From Microbacterium sp. Root180 (GTDB taxonomy: Bacteria > Actinomycetota > Actinomycetes > Actinomycetales > Microbacteriaceae): 64,000 bases of DNA. Below the pieces are notes generated by a model, which was given only the letters and a program-made list of their open reading frames with translations, searched no databases and was not told the DNA's origin. The stretch covers positions 1,401,678-1,465,677 of the forward strand of contig NZ_LMHS01000003.1 of assembly GCF_001428485.1 (NCBI RefSeq). Reading direction: 5' to 3'. The translations under genes were made by a program, and so were the position numbers. Shown in pieces: positions 18,973 through 30,700 of the stretch. Numbering within the stretch: the first letter of the stretch is position 1; each line of letters opens with the position of its first letter.

Positions 18973-19545
18973 GTGACCACCGACACACGCCTGGGGCCCG
19001 ACGGCATCGCGCGGTGCGCGTGGGTCGGCGACGACCCCGAGTACCGCCGCTACCACGACGAGGAGTGGGGCTTCCCGCTCCACGGCGACCGGCCGCTCTT
19101 CGAGAAGATGTCGCTCGAGGGCTTCCAGGCGGGGCTCTCGTGGATCACGATCCTGCGCAAGCGTCCGCGCTTCCGCGAGGTGTTCGCCGGCTTCGACCCC
19201 GAGGTCGTCGCGGGGTTCGGCGAGGCCGATGTCGAGCGGCTGATGGGCGATGCGGGCATCATCCGCAACCGCGCGAAGATCCTCGCGACCATCTCCAACG
19301 CGCAGCTCATGCTCGATCTCGACGAGGGCGAGCTCGACGCCTTCCTGTGGTCCTTCGCGCCCGCCGCCCGGCCGCGCCCGGTGTCGTTCGCCGAGGTGCC
19401 GGCGACCACAGCCGAGTCCGATGCGATGAGCAAGGCGCTGCGCAAGCGCGGGTTCCGCTTCGTCGGGTCCACGACGATGTACGCGCTGATGCAGTCGTCG
19501 GGGATGGTCGACGATCACGTCGAAGGATGCTGGCGCTCGTCATGA
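18973..19545 (+). CDS. tag: DNA-3-methyladenine glycosylase I
   Basis: A 190-residue base-excision repair enzyme of the TagI family, which removes N3-methyladenine from alkylated DNA. RCAWVGDDPEYRRYHDEEWG is the conserved N-terminal motif supplying zinc-snap Cys and His ligands; VDDHVEGCW supplies the C-terminal His and Cys. FEKMSLEGFQAGLSWITIL is the helix-hairpin-helix region typical of the family. Start is GTG at 18973 with a likely leaderless promoter. It stands alone between two unrelated units. Confidence 0.95.
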   Translation: MTTDTRLGPDGIARCAWVGDDPEYRRYHDEEWGFPLHGDRPLFEKMSLEGFQAGLSWITILRKRPRFREVFAGFDPEVVAGFGEADVERLMGDAGIIRNRAKILATISNAQLMLDLDEGELDAFLWSFAPAARPRPVSFAEVPATTAESDAMSKALRKRGFRFVGSTTMYALMQSSGMVDDHVEGCWRSS

Positions 19546-19571
19546 GCGCGGGTGGCACGGGTCCTGCACAG

Positions 19572-19616
19572 TGGGGATTTGTCCCCATCGGATGACGCTT
19601 CCCCGAGCCATAGGCT
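19572..19616 (+). promoter_or_regulatory. Control region of the WXG100-like operon
   Basis: A perfect small palindrome TGGGGA-TTTG-TCCCCA (19572-19587) lies 23 bp before a -10-like TAGGCT (19611-19616). The sequence TTTGTCCCCAT recurs at 27596-27606 upstream of the giant surface-protein operon, which also has TAGGCTGA before its first gene. Confidence 0.45.
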
Positions 19617-19646
19617 GACGAGGAGGCTGCGGCGAGAGGGGCGGAT

Positions 19647-19943
19647 GTGGGCGATATCGAGCTCGATCTCCAGGCACTGCGCACGGCGAAGGGCCGAGTC
19701 AGCAGTGCGCTCGAGACGTTCCGCAGCGCGGACCGGGTCGGCGAGGACCTCGCCGAGCTCACCGGGGAGCACCGTCTCGCCCGCAAGGTGCGCGACTTCG
19801 CCGGCAACTGGGACCACAACAGGGGCAAGCTCGAGGAGCAGCTCGTCGCGGTGCGGGACTGGCTCGAGGCGATCGACGAGACGATGACCGAGCTCGACCG
19901 CTCGATGGGCGACGGCGTCGACACCGACGAGGACGCTCCGTGA
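19647..19943 (+). CDS. WXG100-like small helical protein
   Basis: A 98-residue, highly charged, all-helical protein with no signal peptide or membrane segment. Its size and the central turn-like NWDHNRGKLEEQL fit WXG100/ESX-type helical hairpins, which act as secretion partners for type VII effectors. It lacks a strict WXG. Start is GTG at 19647 with GAGAGGGG upstream. It overlaps the next gene by 4 bp (GTGA), as expected for a chaperone-like partner of the long helical N-terminus encoded next door. Role inferred; the family match is by pattern only. Confidence 0.6.
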   Translation: MGDIELDLQALRTAKGRVSSALETFRSADRVGEDLAELTGEHRLARKVRDFAGNWDHNRGKLEEQLVAVRDWLEAIDETMTELDRSMGDGVDTDEDAP

Positions 19944-21538
19944 GCTCCGGTCTGGCGGTCGAGTTCGAGGACGTCTTCGAGGGCCGCCCTGCCGAGCTCG
20001 AGAGCCGCGCGCGGCGCCTGCAGTCCACCGCCGAGGCGATCTCGCGCGCGGCCGACGCACTGCGCGACCTCGTCGACGACCAGCACAGCCGGGCGACCGA
20101 AGCGCTCGAGGAGTCGGCGGCCGAGGCATCCGCCGGGCTTCGCCGCGCCCGCCGCCGCTACGGCGGCACCGCGACCGCGCTCACGACCTACGCGGTGGAG
20201 CTCGCGCCGATCCAGGCGACGGCGCGGGCCGCCGTCGAGGACGCCGACTTCCATCAGGCGCGGTCGTACCGGCTGCAGGGCGACCTCGACGACCTCCGCA
20301 ACGACATCACCCGGGCCGAGGCTCAGGGTTCGTCGACCGACGCGCTCCGTGAGGAGCTGTGGTCCAAGAGCGACGGCGCCGCCTACTCCGCGGGTCAGGT
20401 CGAGGATGCCCGCCGCACGCTGAACCAGGCACGGCAGGACATCTGGGATGCCGCCGACCGGGCGATCGACGCGATCGAGACCGCCATCGAGCACGGCGCG
20501 GACTCGTGGGGCGACAACTGGGACCAGTTCTGGGAGGGCGTCGGCGACTTCTTCGAGCTGGTCGGCGAGTGGGCGTCGCAGGTGCTCTCGGTCGTGGTCG
20601 ACGTGCTGAAGGAGCTGCTGAGCGCACTCGTCTCGGCGCTGGTGGTGGCGCTGCTGCTCGTCGTCGGGCTTCTCGTGGTTGGTCTGATCTTCGTGCTGTT
20701 CGGGGTCGTCGGACTGCTCGTGCTGGCCGCTGTGCTCGCGATCGCGCTGCTGGCGCTGGCGATCGGCGAGGTCATCGCGAAGCCTCAGCAGGTGTCGGGC
20801 AGCCACAACAAGCGGAAGCCGGGGGACGACGCCCTCGAGGCGCGCGACTACCAGGGCCTGATGACCGACCTCGCGGAACAGGATGAGCAGGGCAAGCAGG
20901 ACGATCTCACCCAGATCCGGGTCGTGGCCATCCGCGATGCCCAGGGCAACGTCATCTCGTGGCGCGTTCAGCTGCCGAGCACGCAGAACTGGGATCCGTT
21001 CAACAGCGACGGCGCGCTCAACGACGCGCGCACGGATGCGATGCTCTCGATGTTCCCCGGCGTGCCGACGCAGTACGAGCAGGCCGTCTGGGACGCGATG
21101 ACCGAGGCCGGGGTGTTCGAGAGCGACGCGCCGATCATGTTCACGGGGTGGTCCCTCGGGGGCATGATGGCCGGCGAGCTCGCGACGAACCCCCGCGTCG
21201 CCGATCGCGTGGAATCCGTGTTCACGGCAGGATCCGCCATCGACAAGCACTACACCGACATACCGCCCGATGTGCGGGTGACGCAGATCAACAACGGCAT
21301 CGATCCTGTGCACACCCTGGAGTTCCTCGGCCTCGACACCGCGGACTACGTGCGCTTCGACACGGACTGGCAGACGTATCGGCCCCTCACGTGGCCGATC
21401 CACGACGCCACTATGTATGGTGCAGAGGCGGAGCGCTATCTGCCCGCACCGCGGCCCGGCGATGAGATCTTCTTCGCTCAGGAAGGCGCAGGCAGCTACG
21501 AAGACGTCTACGTCGCCGAGTACACGAGAGGTTCCTGA
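19940..21538 (+). CDS. Membrane alpha/beta hydrolase with ESX-like helical N-terminus
   Basis: A 532-residue protein. Residues about 1-205 are charged helices/coiled coil, 212-277 are a long hydrophobic stretch (two to three membrane segments), and about 320-532 form an alpha/beta hydrolase. The nucleophile elbow is GWSLGG (Ser404); candidate triad partners are Asp in NGIDPVH (about 455) and His in WPIHDATMYG (about 487). This suggests a lipase or esterase acting at or across the membrane. The layout, helical N-terminus plus enzymatic C-terminus after a WXG100-like gene, resembles type VII effectors, with the next gene a possible immunity lipoprotein. It could instead be a housekeeping membrane esterase. 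Confidence 0.65.
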   Translation: MSSGLAVEFEDVFEGRPAELESRARRLQSTAEAISRAADALRDLVDDQHSRATEALEESAAEASAGLRRARRRYGGTATALTTYAVELAPIQATARAAVEDADFHQARSYRLQGDLDDLRNDITRAEAQGSSTDALREELWSKSDGAAYSAGQVEDARRTLNQARQDIWDAADRAIDAIETAIEHGADSWGDNWDQFWEGVGDFFELVGEWASQVLSVVVDVLKELLSALVSALVVALLLVVGLLVVGLIFVLFGVVGLLVLAAVLAIALLALAIGEVIAKPQQVSGSHNKRKPGDDALEARDYQGLMTDLAEQDEQGKQDDLTQIRVVAIRDAQGNVISWRVQLPSTQNWDPFNSDGALNDARTDAMLSMFPGVPTQYEQAVWDAMTEAGVFESDAPIMFTGWSLGGMMAGELATNPRVADRVESVFTAGSAIDKHYTDIPPDVRVTQINNGIDPVHTLEFLGLDTADYVRFDTDWQTYRPLTWPIHDATMYGAEAERYLPAPRPGDEIFFAQEGAGSYEDVYVAEYTRGS

Positions 21539-22006
21539 GTGCACATGAAGCGGGTTCGCACCGTCCTGGCGATCGCTGCGGCGATCGGCGCTCTGACACT
21601 GACGGGCTGCGCCGCGGACCCCGACATGAGCGGCCTCGAGCAGGATCTCGCCACCATCGACGGCGTCAACGGATCGATGGCGTACGCGACCCACTCGGGT
21701 GCCCCCTGGAACACCCAGGTCGTCGTGGTGCTCTTCCTCGACGATCCCTCGGACCAGACCATCGTCACCACGACGCAGGCGGCCGCTCCGGTGCTGGCCG
21801 ACGACCCCGCCTCGGCCGGACGCGAGGTGAGCATCTATTTCGTCGACGGCGATCGCGGCGACTATGGGAGGAGTTCCGAGGCGTTCCGCGACGCCGTCGT
21901 CATCACGCCGGAGCTCGCCGAGTCCCTCGGGGTCACGATGCCCGGCGGAAGCGAGCGGCTCCCGCTCACCGCGGAGGACGTCCGCCGCATCGCCGACGGC
22001 TCGTGA
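21539..22006 (+). CDS. Small lipoprotein of the WXG100-like operon
   Basis: A 155-residue exported lipoprotein: the N-terminal hydrophobic stretch ends in the lipobox LTGC (Cys24). The mature chain of about 130 residues is acidic, with a likely alpha/beta fold; no known domain is recognised. GTG at 21539 directly follows the previous TGA and GAGAGG sits 7 nt upstream, so GTG is preferred over the ATG at 21545. Position next to a membrane hydrolase suggests an immunity or accessory role on the outer face. This is inference. Confidence 0.7.
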   Translation: MHMKRVRTVLAIAAAIGALTLTGCAADPDMSGLEQDLATIDGVNGSMAYATHSGAPWNTQVVVVLFLDDPSDQTIVTTTQAAAPVLADDPASAGREVSIYFVDGDRGDYGRSSEAFRDAVVITPELAESLGVTMPGGSERLPLTAEDVRRIADGS

Positions 22007-22665
22007 CGGCGGTCGACGACGCGCCGCGCACGACGCCGCGCCTCACCTTCCAGCTGCCGGGACGCTGGCTCGCCGTCGACCCGCGCGACCCCGCTGCCGC
22101 ATCCGCGCAGGTCGACGCCGCCGTCCGCGACCTCGTCGGTCCGGCCGACGATGCCGCGATCGCGCGGCGCCGCCTGCGTGCGGCGTTCCAGCGCGCGGTC
22201 GATACCGCGCGGGATGCTGCCGCCCATGCGCTGTTCCTGTGCATCGAGATCGTCCCCGACCTGGCGACCCCCGCCTCGCTCACGGTCCATGCCCCCGAAG
22301 GCATGCGCATGAGCCCGGCGATCGGGACGTCGGCGGATGCCGTGCTCGGCGTGCTGGGCGAGAGCTTCCGCGTGCTGGCCGTCCCCGGGATCGACACGGC
22401 GCAGCGGCTCGAGGGTCCGCGGGCGAGCATGCTCCGTATCGACCGGCTGCACGAGGAGAACGTGGAGGAGGACGGCGTGACCGCCGTCGCGACGCGGCTG
22501 GAGGCCGAGTACTGGTTCGCGGTGCCCGGATCCAAGCAGGTCGTGCTGGCGAGCTTCGCGACGCCGCTCGGCGAGCTGCGCAGCGCCATGCTGAACCTCT
22601 TCGACTCGATCGCGCTCGCGGCATCCTTCGCAACCGAGGACACCGCGGACCCGCCCGCGCACTGA
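22003..22665 (+). CDS. Hypothetical soluble protein of the WXG100-like operon
   Basis: A 220-residue protein without signal peptide or membrane segment; start GTG overlaps the lipoprotein stop (GTGA). The N-terminus (RLTFQLPGRWLAVDPRDP) and C-terminus (ASFATPLGELRSAMLNLFDS) look like the Mog1/PsbP-like beta fold seen in some actinobacterial type VII-associated and Lpq proteins, but I cannot confirm this. Translational coupling says it works with the three upstream genes. Confidence 0.55.
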   Translation: MTAVDDAPRTTPRLTFQLPGRWLAVDPRDPAAASAQVDAAVRDLVGPADDAAIARRRLRAAFQRAVDTARDAAAHALFLCIEIVPDLATPASLTVHAPEGMRMSPAIGTSADAVLGVLGESFRVLAVPGIDTAQRLEGPRASMLRIDRLHEENVEEDGVTAVATRLEAEYWFAVPGSKQVVLASFATPLGELRSAMLNLFDSIALAASFATEDTADPPAH

Positions 22666-22726
22666 GTGACGCGGCCGGCGAGGAATGATCGGCCCGTCCC
22701 CGGCGTTCGACGAGTCGGAGGATTCC

Positions 22727-24973
22727 ATGGATTACGGCCACGCGCTCGAGTTCGGCGCGTTCATCACCCCCACCGCTGCCGCGCCCGACGCCCCCGTCCT
22801 GCTCTCGCAGGCCGCGGAGGCAACGGGGCTCGACCTCGTCACCTTCCAGGACCATCCGTATCAGCCCGCGTTCCTCGACACGTGGACCCTGATGTCTTTC
22901 GTCGCCGCACGCACCGCACGCATCCGCATCGCACCGAACGTCCTCAACGTGCCGCTGCGCCCGCCCGCCGTCACGGCGCGGGCAGCCGCGAGCCTCGATC
23001 TGCTCTCGGGCGGGCGCTTCGACCTCGCGCTGGGAGCCGGCGGCTTCTGGGACGCGATCGAGGCCATGGGCGGAGGCCGGCTCACGCCGGGCCAGGCGGT
23101 CACCGCGCTCGAAGAGGCGATCGACGTGATGCGGGAGCTGTGGGACACCTCCGAGCGCCGCGGCGTCTTCACCGACGGCACCTATCACCGCGTCCACGGC
23201 GCCAAGCGCGGGCCACGGCCGGCGCACGACATCCCGATCTGGATCGGCGCCTACAAGCCGCGCATGCTCGCGCTCACCGGCCGCAAGGGCGACGGCTGGC
23301 TGCCCTCGCTCGGGTACATGCAGCCGGGCGATCTCGCGAAGGGCAATCGCGCGATCGACGAGGCTGCCCGGGGCGCGGGTCGCGACCCGCGCGAGATCCG
23401 GCGTCTGCTGAACGTCGGACGCCTCGCGACGGATCCCGGAGAGTTCGCCGAGCGCCTCGCGCGCCTCGCCCTCGACGACGGCATCGGCACATTCATCCTC
23501 GCGGGCGACGATCCGCGCGGTCTGCAGGAGTTCGGTGAAGAGGTCGCCCCCGCGGTGCGCGAGCTCGTCGCGCGCGAGCGAGGCGATCGCGGCACGTCCG
23601 AGGCTCCCGTGCGGTCGGCGGCGGCGCTCGCCGCGCGCCACGAGGGCATCGCCTACGACGACGTGCCCGCGGGGCTGCGCGCGATCGAGCCGGGGCACTT
23701 CGAGTACGGCGACGTGCGGGCCACCTACATGCGCGGCGGCGCGCCGGGCATCGTGCTCCAGCCGGACTCTGCCGAGCAGGTCGCGGAGGCGATCGGCTTC
23801 GCGCGGCGGCATCCGGATCTCCCCCTGGCCGTGCGCAGCGGCGGCCACGGGATCAGCGGTCGCAGCACGAACGACGGCGGCATCGTGATCGATCTGCGGA
23901 GGCTCGACGGCATCGAGGTGCTCGACGCCGAGCGCCGTCTCGTGCGCATCGGACCGGGCGCGCGCTGGGCGCACGTCGCGGCGGCACTCGGCGAGCACGG
24001 CTGGGCTCTCACGTCGGGCGACTACGGCGGGGTCGGGGTCGGGGGCCTGGCGACGGCGGGCGGCATCGGGCTGCTCGCCCGCGAGCACGGCCTCACGATC
24101 GATCACCTGCGCGCTGCCGAGGTGGTGCTCGCCGACGGATCCATCGTGCGGACGGATGCTTCCACCCTCCCCGAGCTGTTCTGGGCGATCCGCGGGGCCG
24201 GCGCGAACGTCGGAATCGTGACGTCGTTCGAGTTCGAGGTCGACGAGGTCGGAGAGGTCGGGTACGCGCAGCTCGCGTTCCAGGTCGACGACCTCGCCGA
24301 CTTCCTCGAGGGCTACGGCCGGATCGTCGAGGCATCCCCTCGCGACCTCACGCTGTTCCTGCTGACGGGCGCGCCGAGCCCCGGGCGGCCGCAGACCGTT
24401 CAGCTCTACGGAATCGTCGACTCCGACGACCCCGACACGATCATCGCGCGCCTCCAGCCCTTCGCCGACCTCGCGCCGCTCGTGCAGCAGTCCGTGCAGC
24501 TCACGACCTACGCGCAGGTCATGGCCAACGCCGACCTCGGCCCCCAGCACGGCGCGGGCGAGCCGCACTCGCGGTCGGGACTCATCGAGCACGTGACGCC
24601 CGCGTTCGCGGCTGCGGTCGAGCGGATGCTGGCATCCGGCGCGGTCCCGTTCTTCCAGCTGCGCGCGGTCGGCGGCGCGGTGGCCGACGTCGCGGAGGAC
24701 GCGACGGCGTACGCCCACCGTTCGGCGAACTTCTCGGTCGCCGCCCTCGGGTCGCATGCGGACCGGCTCGACGCGCAGTGGCGGGTGCTGGCCGAGCACG
24801 TCGACGGGATGTACCTGAGCTTCGACTCCTCGCTGCGACCGGAGCGCATCGGCGAGGCGTTCCCGCCCGCGACGCTCGCACGCCTGCGCGCCGTCAAGGC
24901 GTCGTACGATCCCGGCTGCCTCTTCCGCGACAACTTCGCGATCGAACCGCTCGCCTCCGTCACCGCCGCCTGA
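22727..24973 (+). CDS. LLM-class flavin oxidoreductase fused to a BBE-type FAD oxidase
   Basis: A 748-residue fusion. Residues about 1-290 are a luciferase-like F420/FMN-type TIM barrel (GAGGFWDAIEAMGGGRLTPG). Residues about 320-748 are a berberine-bridge-enzyme-like FAD oxidase: the PCMH-type FAD domain has RSGGHGISGR, whose His is the usual covalent FAD site, and the BBE tail is YDPGCLFRDNFAI. The Cys used for a second FAD linkage in plant enzymes is absent, so FAD is probably linked once. The start at 22727 has GGAGG upstream. Two flavin centres in one chain suggest sequential oxidation of one substrate, which is unknown. Confidence 0.85.
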   Translation: MDYGHALEFGAFITPTAAAPDAPVLLSQAAEATGLDLVTFQDHPYQPAFLDTWTLMSFVAARTARIRIAPNVLNVPLRPPAVTARAAASLDLLSGGRFDLALGAGGFWDAIEAMGGGRLTPGQAVTALEEAIDVMRELWDTSERRGVFTDGTYHRVHGAKRGPRPAHDIPIWIGAYKPRMLALTGRKGDGWLPSLGYMQPGDLAKGNRAIDEAARGAGRDPREIRRLLNVGRLATDPGEFAERLARLALDDGIGTFILAGDDPRGLQEFGEEVAPAVRELVARERGDRGTSEAPVRSAAALAARHEGIAYDDVPAGLRAIEPGHFEYGDVRATYMRGGAPGIVLQPDSAEQVAEAIGFARRHPDLPLAVRSGGHGISGRSTNDGGIVIDLRRLDGIEVLDAERRLVRIGPGARWAHVAAALGEHGWALTSGDYGGVGVGGLATAGGIGLLAREHGLTIDHLRAAEVVLADGSIVRTDASTLPELFWAIRGAGANVGIVTSFEFEVDEVGEVGYAQLAFQVDDLADFLEGYGRIVEASPRDLTLFLLTGAPSPGRPQTVQLYGIVDSDDPDTIIARLQPFADLAPLVQQSVQLTTYAQVMANADLGPQHGAGEPHSRSGLIEHVTPAFAAAVERMLASGAVPFFQLRAVGGAVADVAEDATAYAHRSANFSVAALGSHADRLDAQWRVLAEHVDGMYLSFDSSLRPERIGEAFPPATLARLRAVKASYDPGCLFRDNFAIEPLASVTAA

Positions 24974-24999
24974 GCCGCGGCATCCGCCCGTCCGTCCCA

Positions 25000-25100
25000 C
25001 GGCGCATAACTCCTGCAGTTTCGCCGACTGCCGGGGCGCGAGCCCGGGATTCCGCGGGCGCGGCGCGGGTCGCACCCCGAAGTGCAGGAGTTATGCGCCG
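25000..25100. repeat. Palindromic intergenic element, class B
   Basis: 101 bp with perfect 18-bp arms (CGGCGCATAACTCCTGCA at 25000-25017 and its complement at 25083-25100) and a GC-rich loop. The gap 24974-25226 lies between two genes read in the same direction and holds nothing else except a short leader. Confidence 0.88.
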
Positions 25101-25226
25101 GGGGTGAGGTCGAGTCGGGCACGGCGGGCAGGCCGGATCCCGCAGACCCCTTCGAGCAGGAATGAGGAAGCGGGGTGTCCTCGATGGTCGGCAGAATGTA
25201 GCGTCGCCTTCGATCGAGAGGAACCC

Positions 25227-27572
<2,346 letters not shown>

Positions 27573-27582
27573 GGACTCCGTG

Positions 27583-27612
27583 CCGCCCATGGGTCTTTGT
27601 CCCCATGGGCGG
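27583..27612. promoter_or_regulatory. Palindrome after the UvrA-like gene carrying the TTTGTCCCCAT motif
   Basis: Perfect 11-bp arms (CCGCCCATGGG, CCCATGGGCGG) with an 8-nt loop. It could terminate the UvrA-like gene. It also contains TTTGTCCCCAT, shared with the control region at 19578-19588, which suggests an operator. Confidence 0.45.
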
Positions 27613-27680
27613 TGCCACCAGGTTCGGAATACGATCTCCGAGGCGGGGATCCTGCGATGAGACTCCGGGTCCACCCGGGT

Positions 27681-27686
27681 TAGGCT
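27681..27686 (+). promoter_or_regulatory. -10-like TAGGCT upstream of the giant surface-protein operon
   Basis: TAGGCTGA here matches TAGGCTGA at 19611-19618 and the TAGGCT of other units in the window. The leader to the ATG at 27750 is about 57 nt and includes GGAGGAGG. Confidence 0.4.
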
Positions 27687-27749
27687 GAACCGTCCCCCTG
27701 CCACTGCGCTCGCCACGCATGCACCGACCGCCGGAGGAGGCCAGGTTCG

Positions 27750-30700
27750 ATGACGTCATTCGCGTGGCTTCGTGCGCGCCCGCGGGCGCTGGCCTCGGCG
27801 GGGGTCGTCACGGTCGCGGCGGTCGCCATCACGACCATGGCGTTCGTGTACCAGGGCAACCCGACGACCGAGGTCGACCTGCACGACGGCGGCGTGTGGG
27901 TGACCAAGCAGTCCTCCCTCCTCGTGGGGCACTTCAACCACGAGTCGCAGGTGCTCGACGGCGGTCTGCGCACGTCGAGCGGCGAGTACGACATCCTCCA
28001 GTCCGGTGAGAACGTCCTCGTGGTCGACGAGAGCGACGCAAGCGTGACCGCCGTCGACCCGGCGATGGTGGCGCTCACCGAGTCGGCCGACATCCCGGCC
28101 GGCGCGAAGGTCGTGCTCGGCGGCACGTCGGTCGGCATCCTCGATCGCGACTCCGGCGACCTGTGGGTCGTGCCGGCGAAGGCCATGGGATCCTTCGCGG
28201 TCGAGGCGACCGAGCCGCTCGCGACACTGGGAGAGGGGGCGGATGTCGCCGCCGGCCTCGACGGCACGGTCTACGCCGTGTCCCCGGAGGATTCCGAGCT
28301 CGTCACCGTGCGCACCGACGCGGAGGGATCGCCGTTCGAGCCCGAGCGCGCGGGCGTCGACGGGCTGGAGGCGGAAGCGCCGGTCACCATCACGGCGGTC
28401 GGCGACCGGGCCGCGATCCTCGACACCGACAGCGGCACCGTCTTCGTGGACGGACGCCGCATCGAGGTCGAGGGTGGGCAGACGGCCGTGCTGCAGCAGC
28501 CTTCCGGGCAGAACGACGCGGTGACCCTCGCGACCGCGTCCTCCCTCGTGCACGTGCCGCTCGACGGCTCCGAGCCGGTCTCCCAGAGCACAGGCGCCCA
28601 GGGCGAGCCGGCGGCGCCGGTCTTCCTCGAGGGATGCTCCTACTCGGCGTGGAACGGCTCGGCGAAGTTCCTCCGCGACTGCGCGGGCGACGCCGACGAC
28701 TTCGCCACCGACATCGACGGCATCGACCAGACCTCCGTGCTCCGCTTCCGGGTGAACCGCGACGTCGTCGTGCTCAACGACGTCATCGGCGGCGCCGCCT
28801 GGATGGCCAGCGACAGCATGCAGCGCGTCGACAACTGGAACGAGATCACCCCGCCCGAGGGCGAGGCCGAGGAGGACGAGCAGACCACCGAGGAGACGGT
28901 GGAGACGACCCTGCCCGAGCGGTCCGACAAGAACACCCCTCCCATCGCGACCGACGACGACTTCGGTGTCCGCCCCGGACGCACGACCCTCCTCCCCGTG
29001 CTCGACAACGACAGCGACGCCGACGGCGACGTGCTCATCGCGTCGGTCGCCGACGGCGGACCCTCGTTCGGAGAGGTCACCGCGATCAACGACGGCGCCG
29101 CGCTGCAGATCGCGGTGCCCGAGAACGCGTCCGGCACGACCTCCTTCGCGTACGACATCGACGACGGCCGCAAGGGCACGGACACCGGCACGGTCACGCT
29201 CAGCGTCCACGACTGGAGCGTCAACGCGGCGCCGGTGCAGAAGCGCGTGACCACCGTCGTGGTCGAGGCCGGCGGCGTCGTCTCCTACAACGTGCTGCCC
29301 GACTGGCTCGACCCCGACGGCGACGACGTGTTCCTCCAGGCGGTCACGCCCGCACCCGGCGACGAGGCCGACTTCACGTCAGACGGTCGTATCACCTACC
29401 GCGCCGTCGGAGGGACGCAGGGCCGCAAGGACGTCGAGATCGTCGTCTCGGACGGCAACGACGAGGCCGTCGGCATCGTGAGGTTCGATGTGCGGCCCCT
29501 CGGCTCGACGGATCCGGTGACCAACGCCGATCGCGTCGTCGTGCAGGCCGGCCAGGTCGCGACCGTGGCGCCGCTCGCGAACGACACCAGCTCGGGGCGC
29601 GAGCCCCTGCGGCTCGTGCGCGTCGACGAGGTTCCCGGCGCCACGATCACGCCCGACTTCGCGAACAAGACCTTCGCGTTCCGCTCCGAGGCGCCGGGCA
29701 CGTACTACGTGCAGTACCTGGTCGCCGCGGGTTCGAAGAACGCGGAGGGCCTCGTCCGCGTCGACGTGCTCGCCGAGGCCGACACGACGCTTCCGCCGGT
29801 CGCGGTGCGGGATGTCGCCCTCCTGCCGAGCGGCGGCGAGGTGCTCGCGAACGTCCTCACGAACGACTCCGACCCGGCCGGCGGCATCCTCGTCGTGCAG
29901 TCGGTCACGGTCCAGCCGAACGCCGGCATCTCGGTGGCAGTCCTCAACCACGAGACGCTGCGCATCAGCGACCAGGCCGCACTCGGCACGCAGGTGCGCA
30001 TCTCGTACCGCGTCTCGAACGGGCTGCGGTCGGCCGAGGGCGAGGTGATCGTCATCCCGATCCCCGCCCCCGCGCAGCTGCGACCCCCGGTCGCGAACGA
30101 CGACCAGGTCGTCGTCCGAGCCGGCGACGTCGTGAACATCCCCGTCCTGGACAACGACTACCACCCCAACGGCGATGCGATCCACGTCGCGCCCGACCTC
30201 GTGCCTCCGCTCATCGAGCCGGAGGACGGCGAGATGTTCGTCTCGCAGGACCTGCTGCGCTTCCGGGCCTCCGATGAGCCCGGAACCGTGTACGCGACCT
30301 ACGAGGTCATCGACAGCAGCGGTCAGAAGGACGCCGGGTACGTGACCATCCAGGTCCTCCCGGTCAACGAGGAGACCAACGCCGCGCCCCGCCCCCGTGA
30401 CATCGTCGCCCGGGCCCTGGCCGGCAGCGAGGTGCGGATCGCCGTGCCGCTGGACGGCATCGACGCGGACGGGGACTCGGTGCGCCTCGAGGGCATCGCC
30501 TCGCCGCCCGGCAAGGGCCGTGTGGTCGAGATCGGCTCGAACTACATCGTCTACGAGGCGTTCGACGACGCGGGCGGCGCCGACGCGTTCACGTATCGGG
30601 TTCGCGACCGTCTCGGCGCCGAGGCCACGGGCTCGATCCGCATCGGCGTCGCGCCCGCCGAGAGCGCCAACCAGGCTCCATACGCCGCGAAGGACGCGGT

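Noticed and set aside
14613..19545. Horizontally acquired island suggested by repeats near 14.3 and 16.5 kb
   Set aside because: No integrase, transposase, tRNA or shift in codon usage; the genes are ordinary actinobacterial families.
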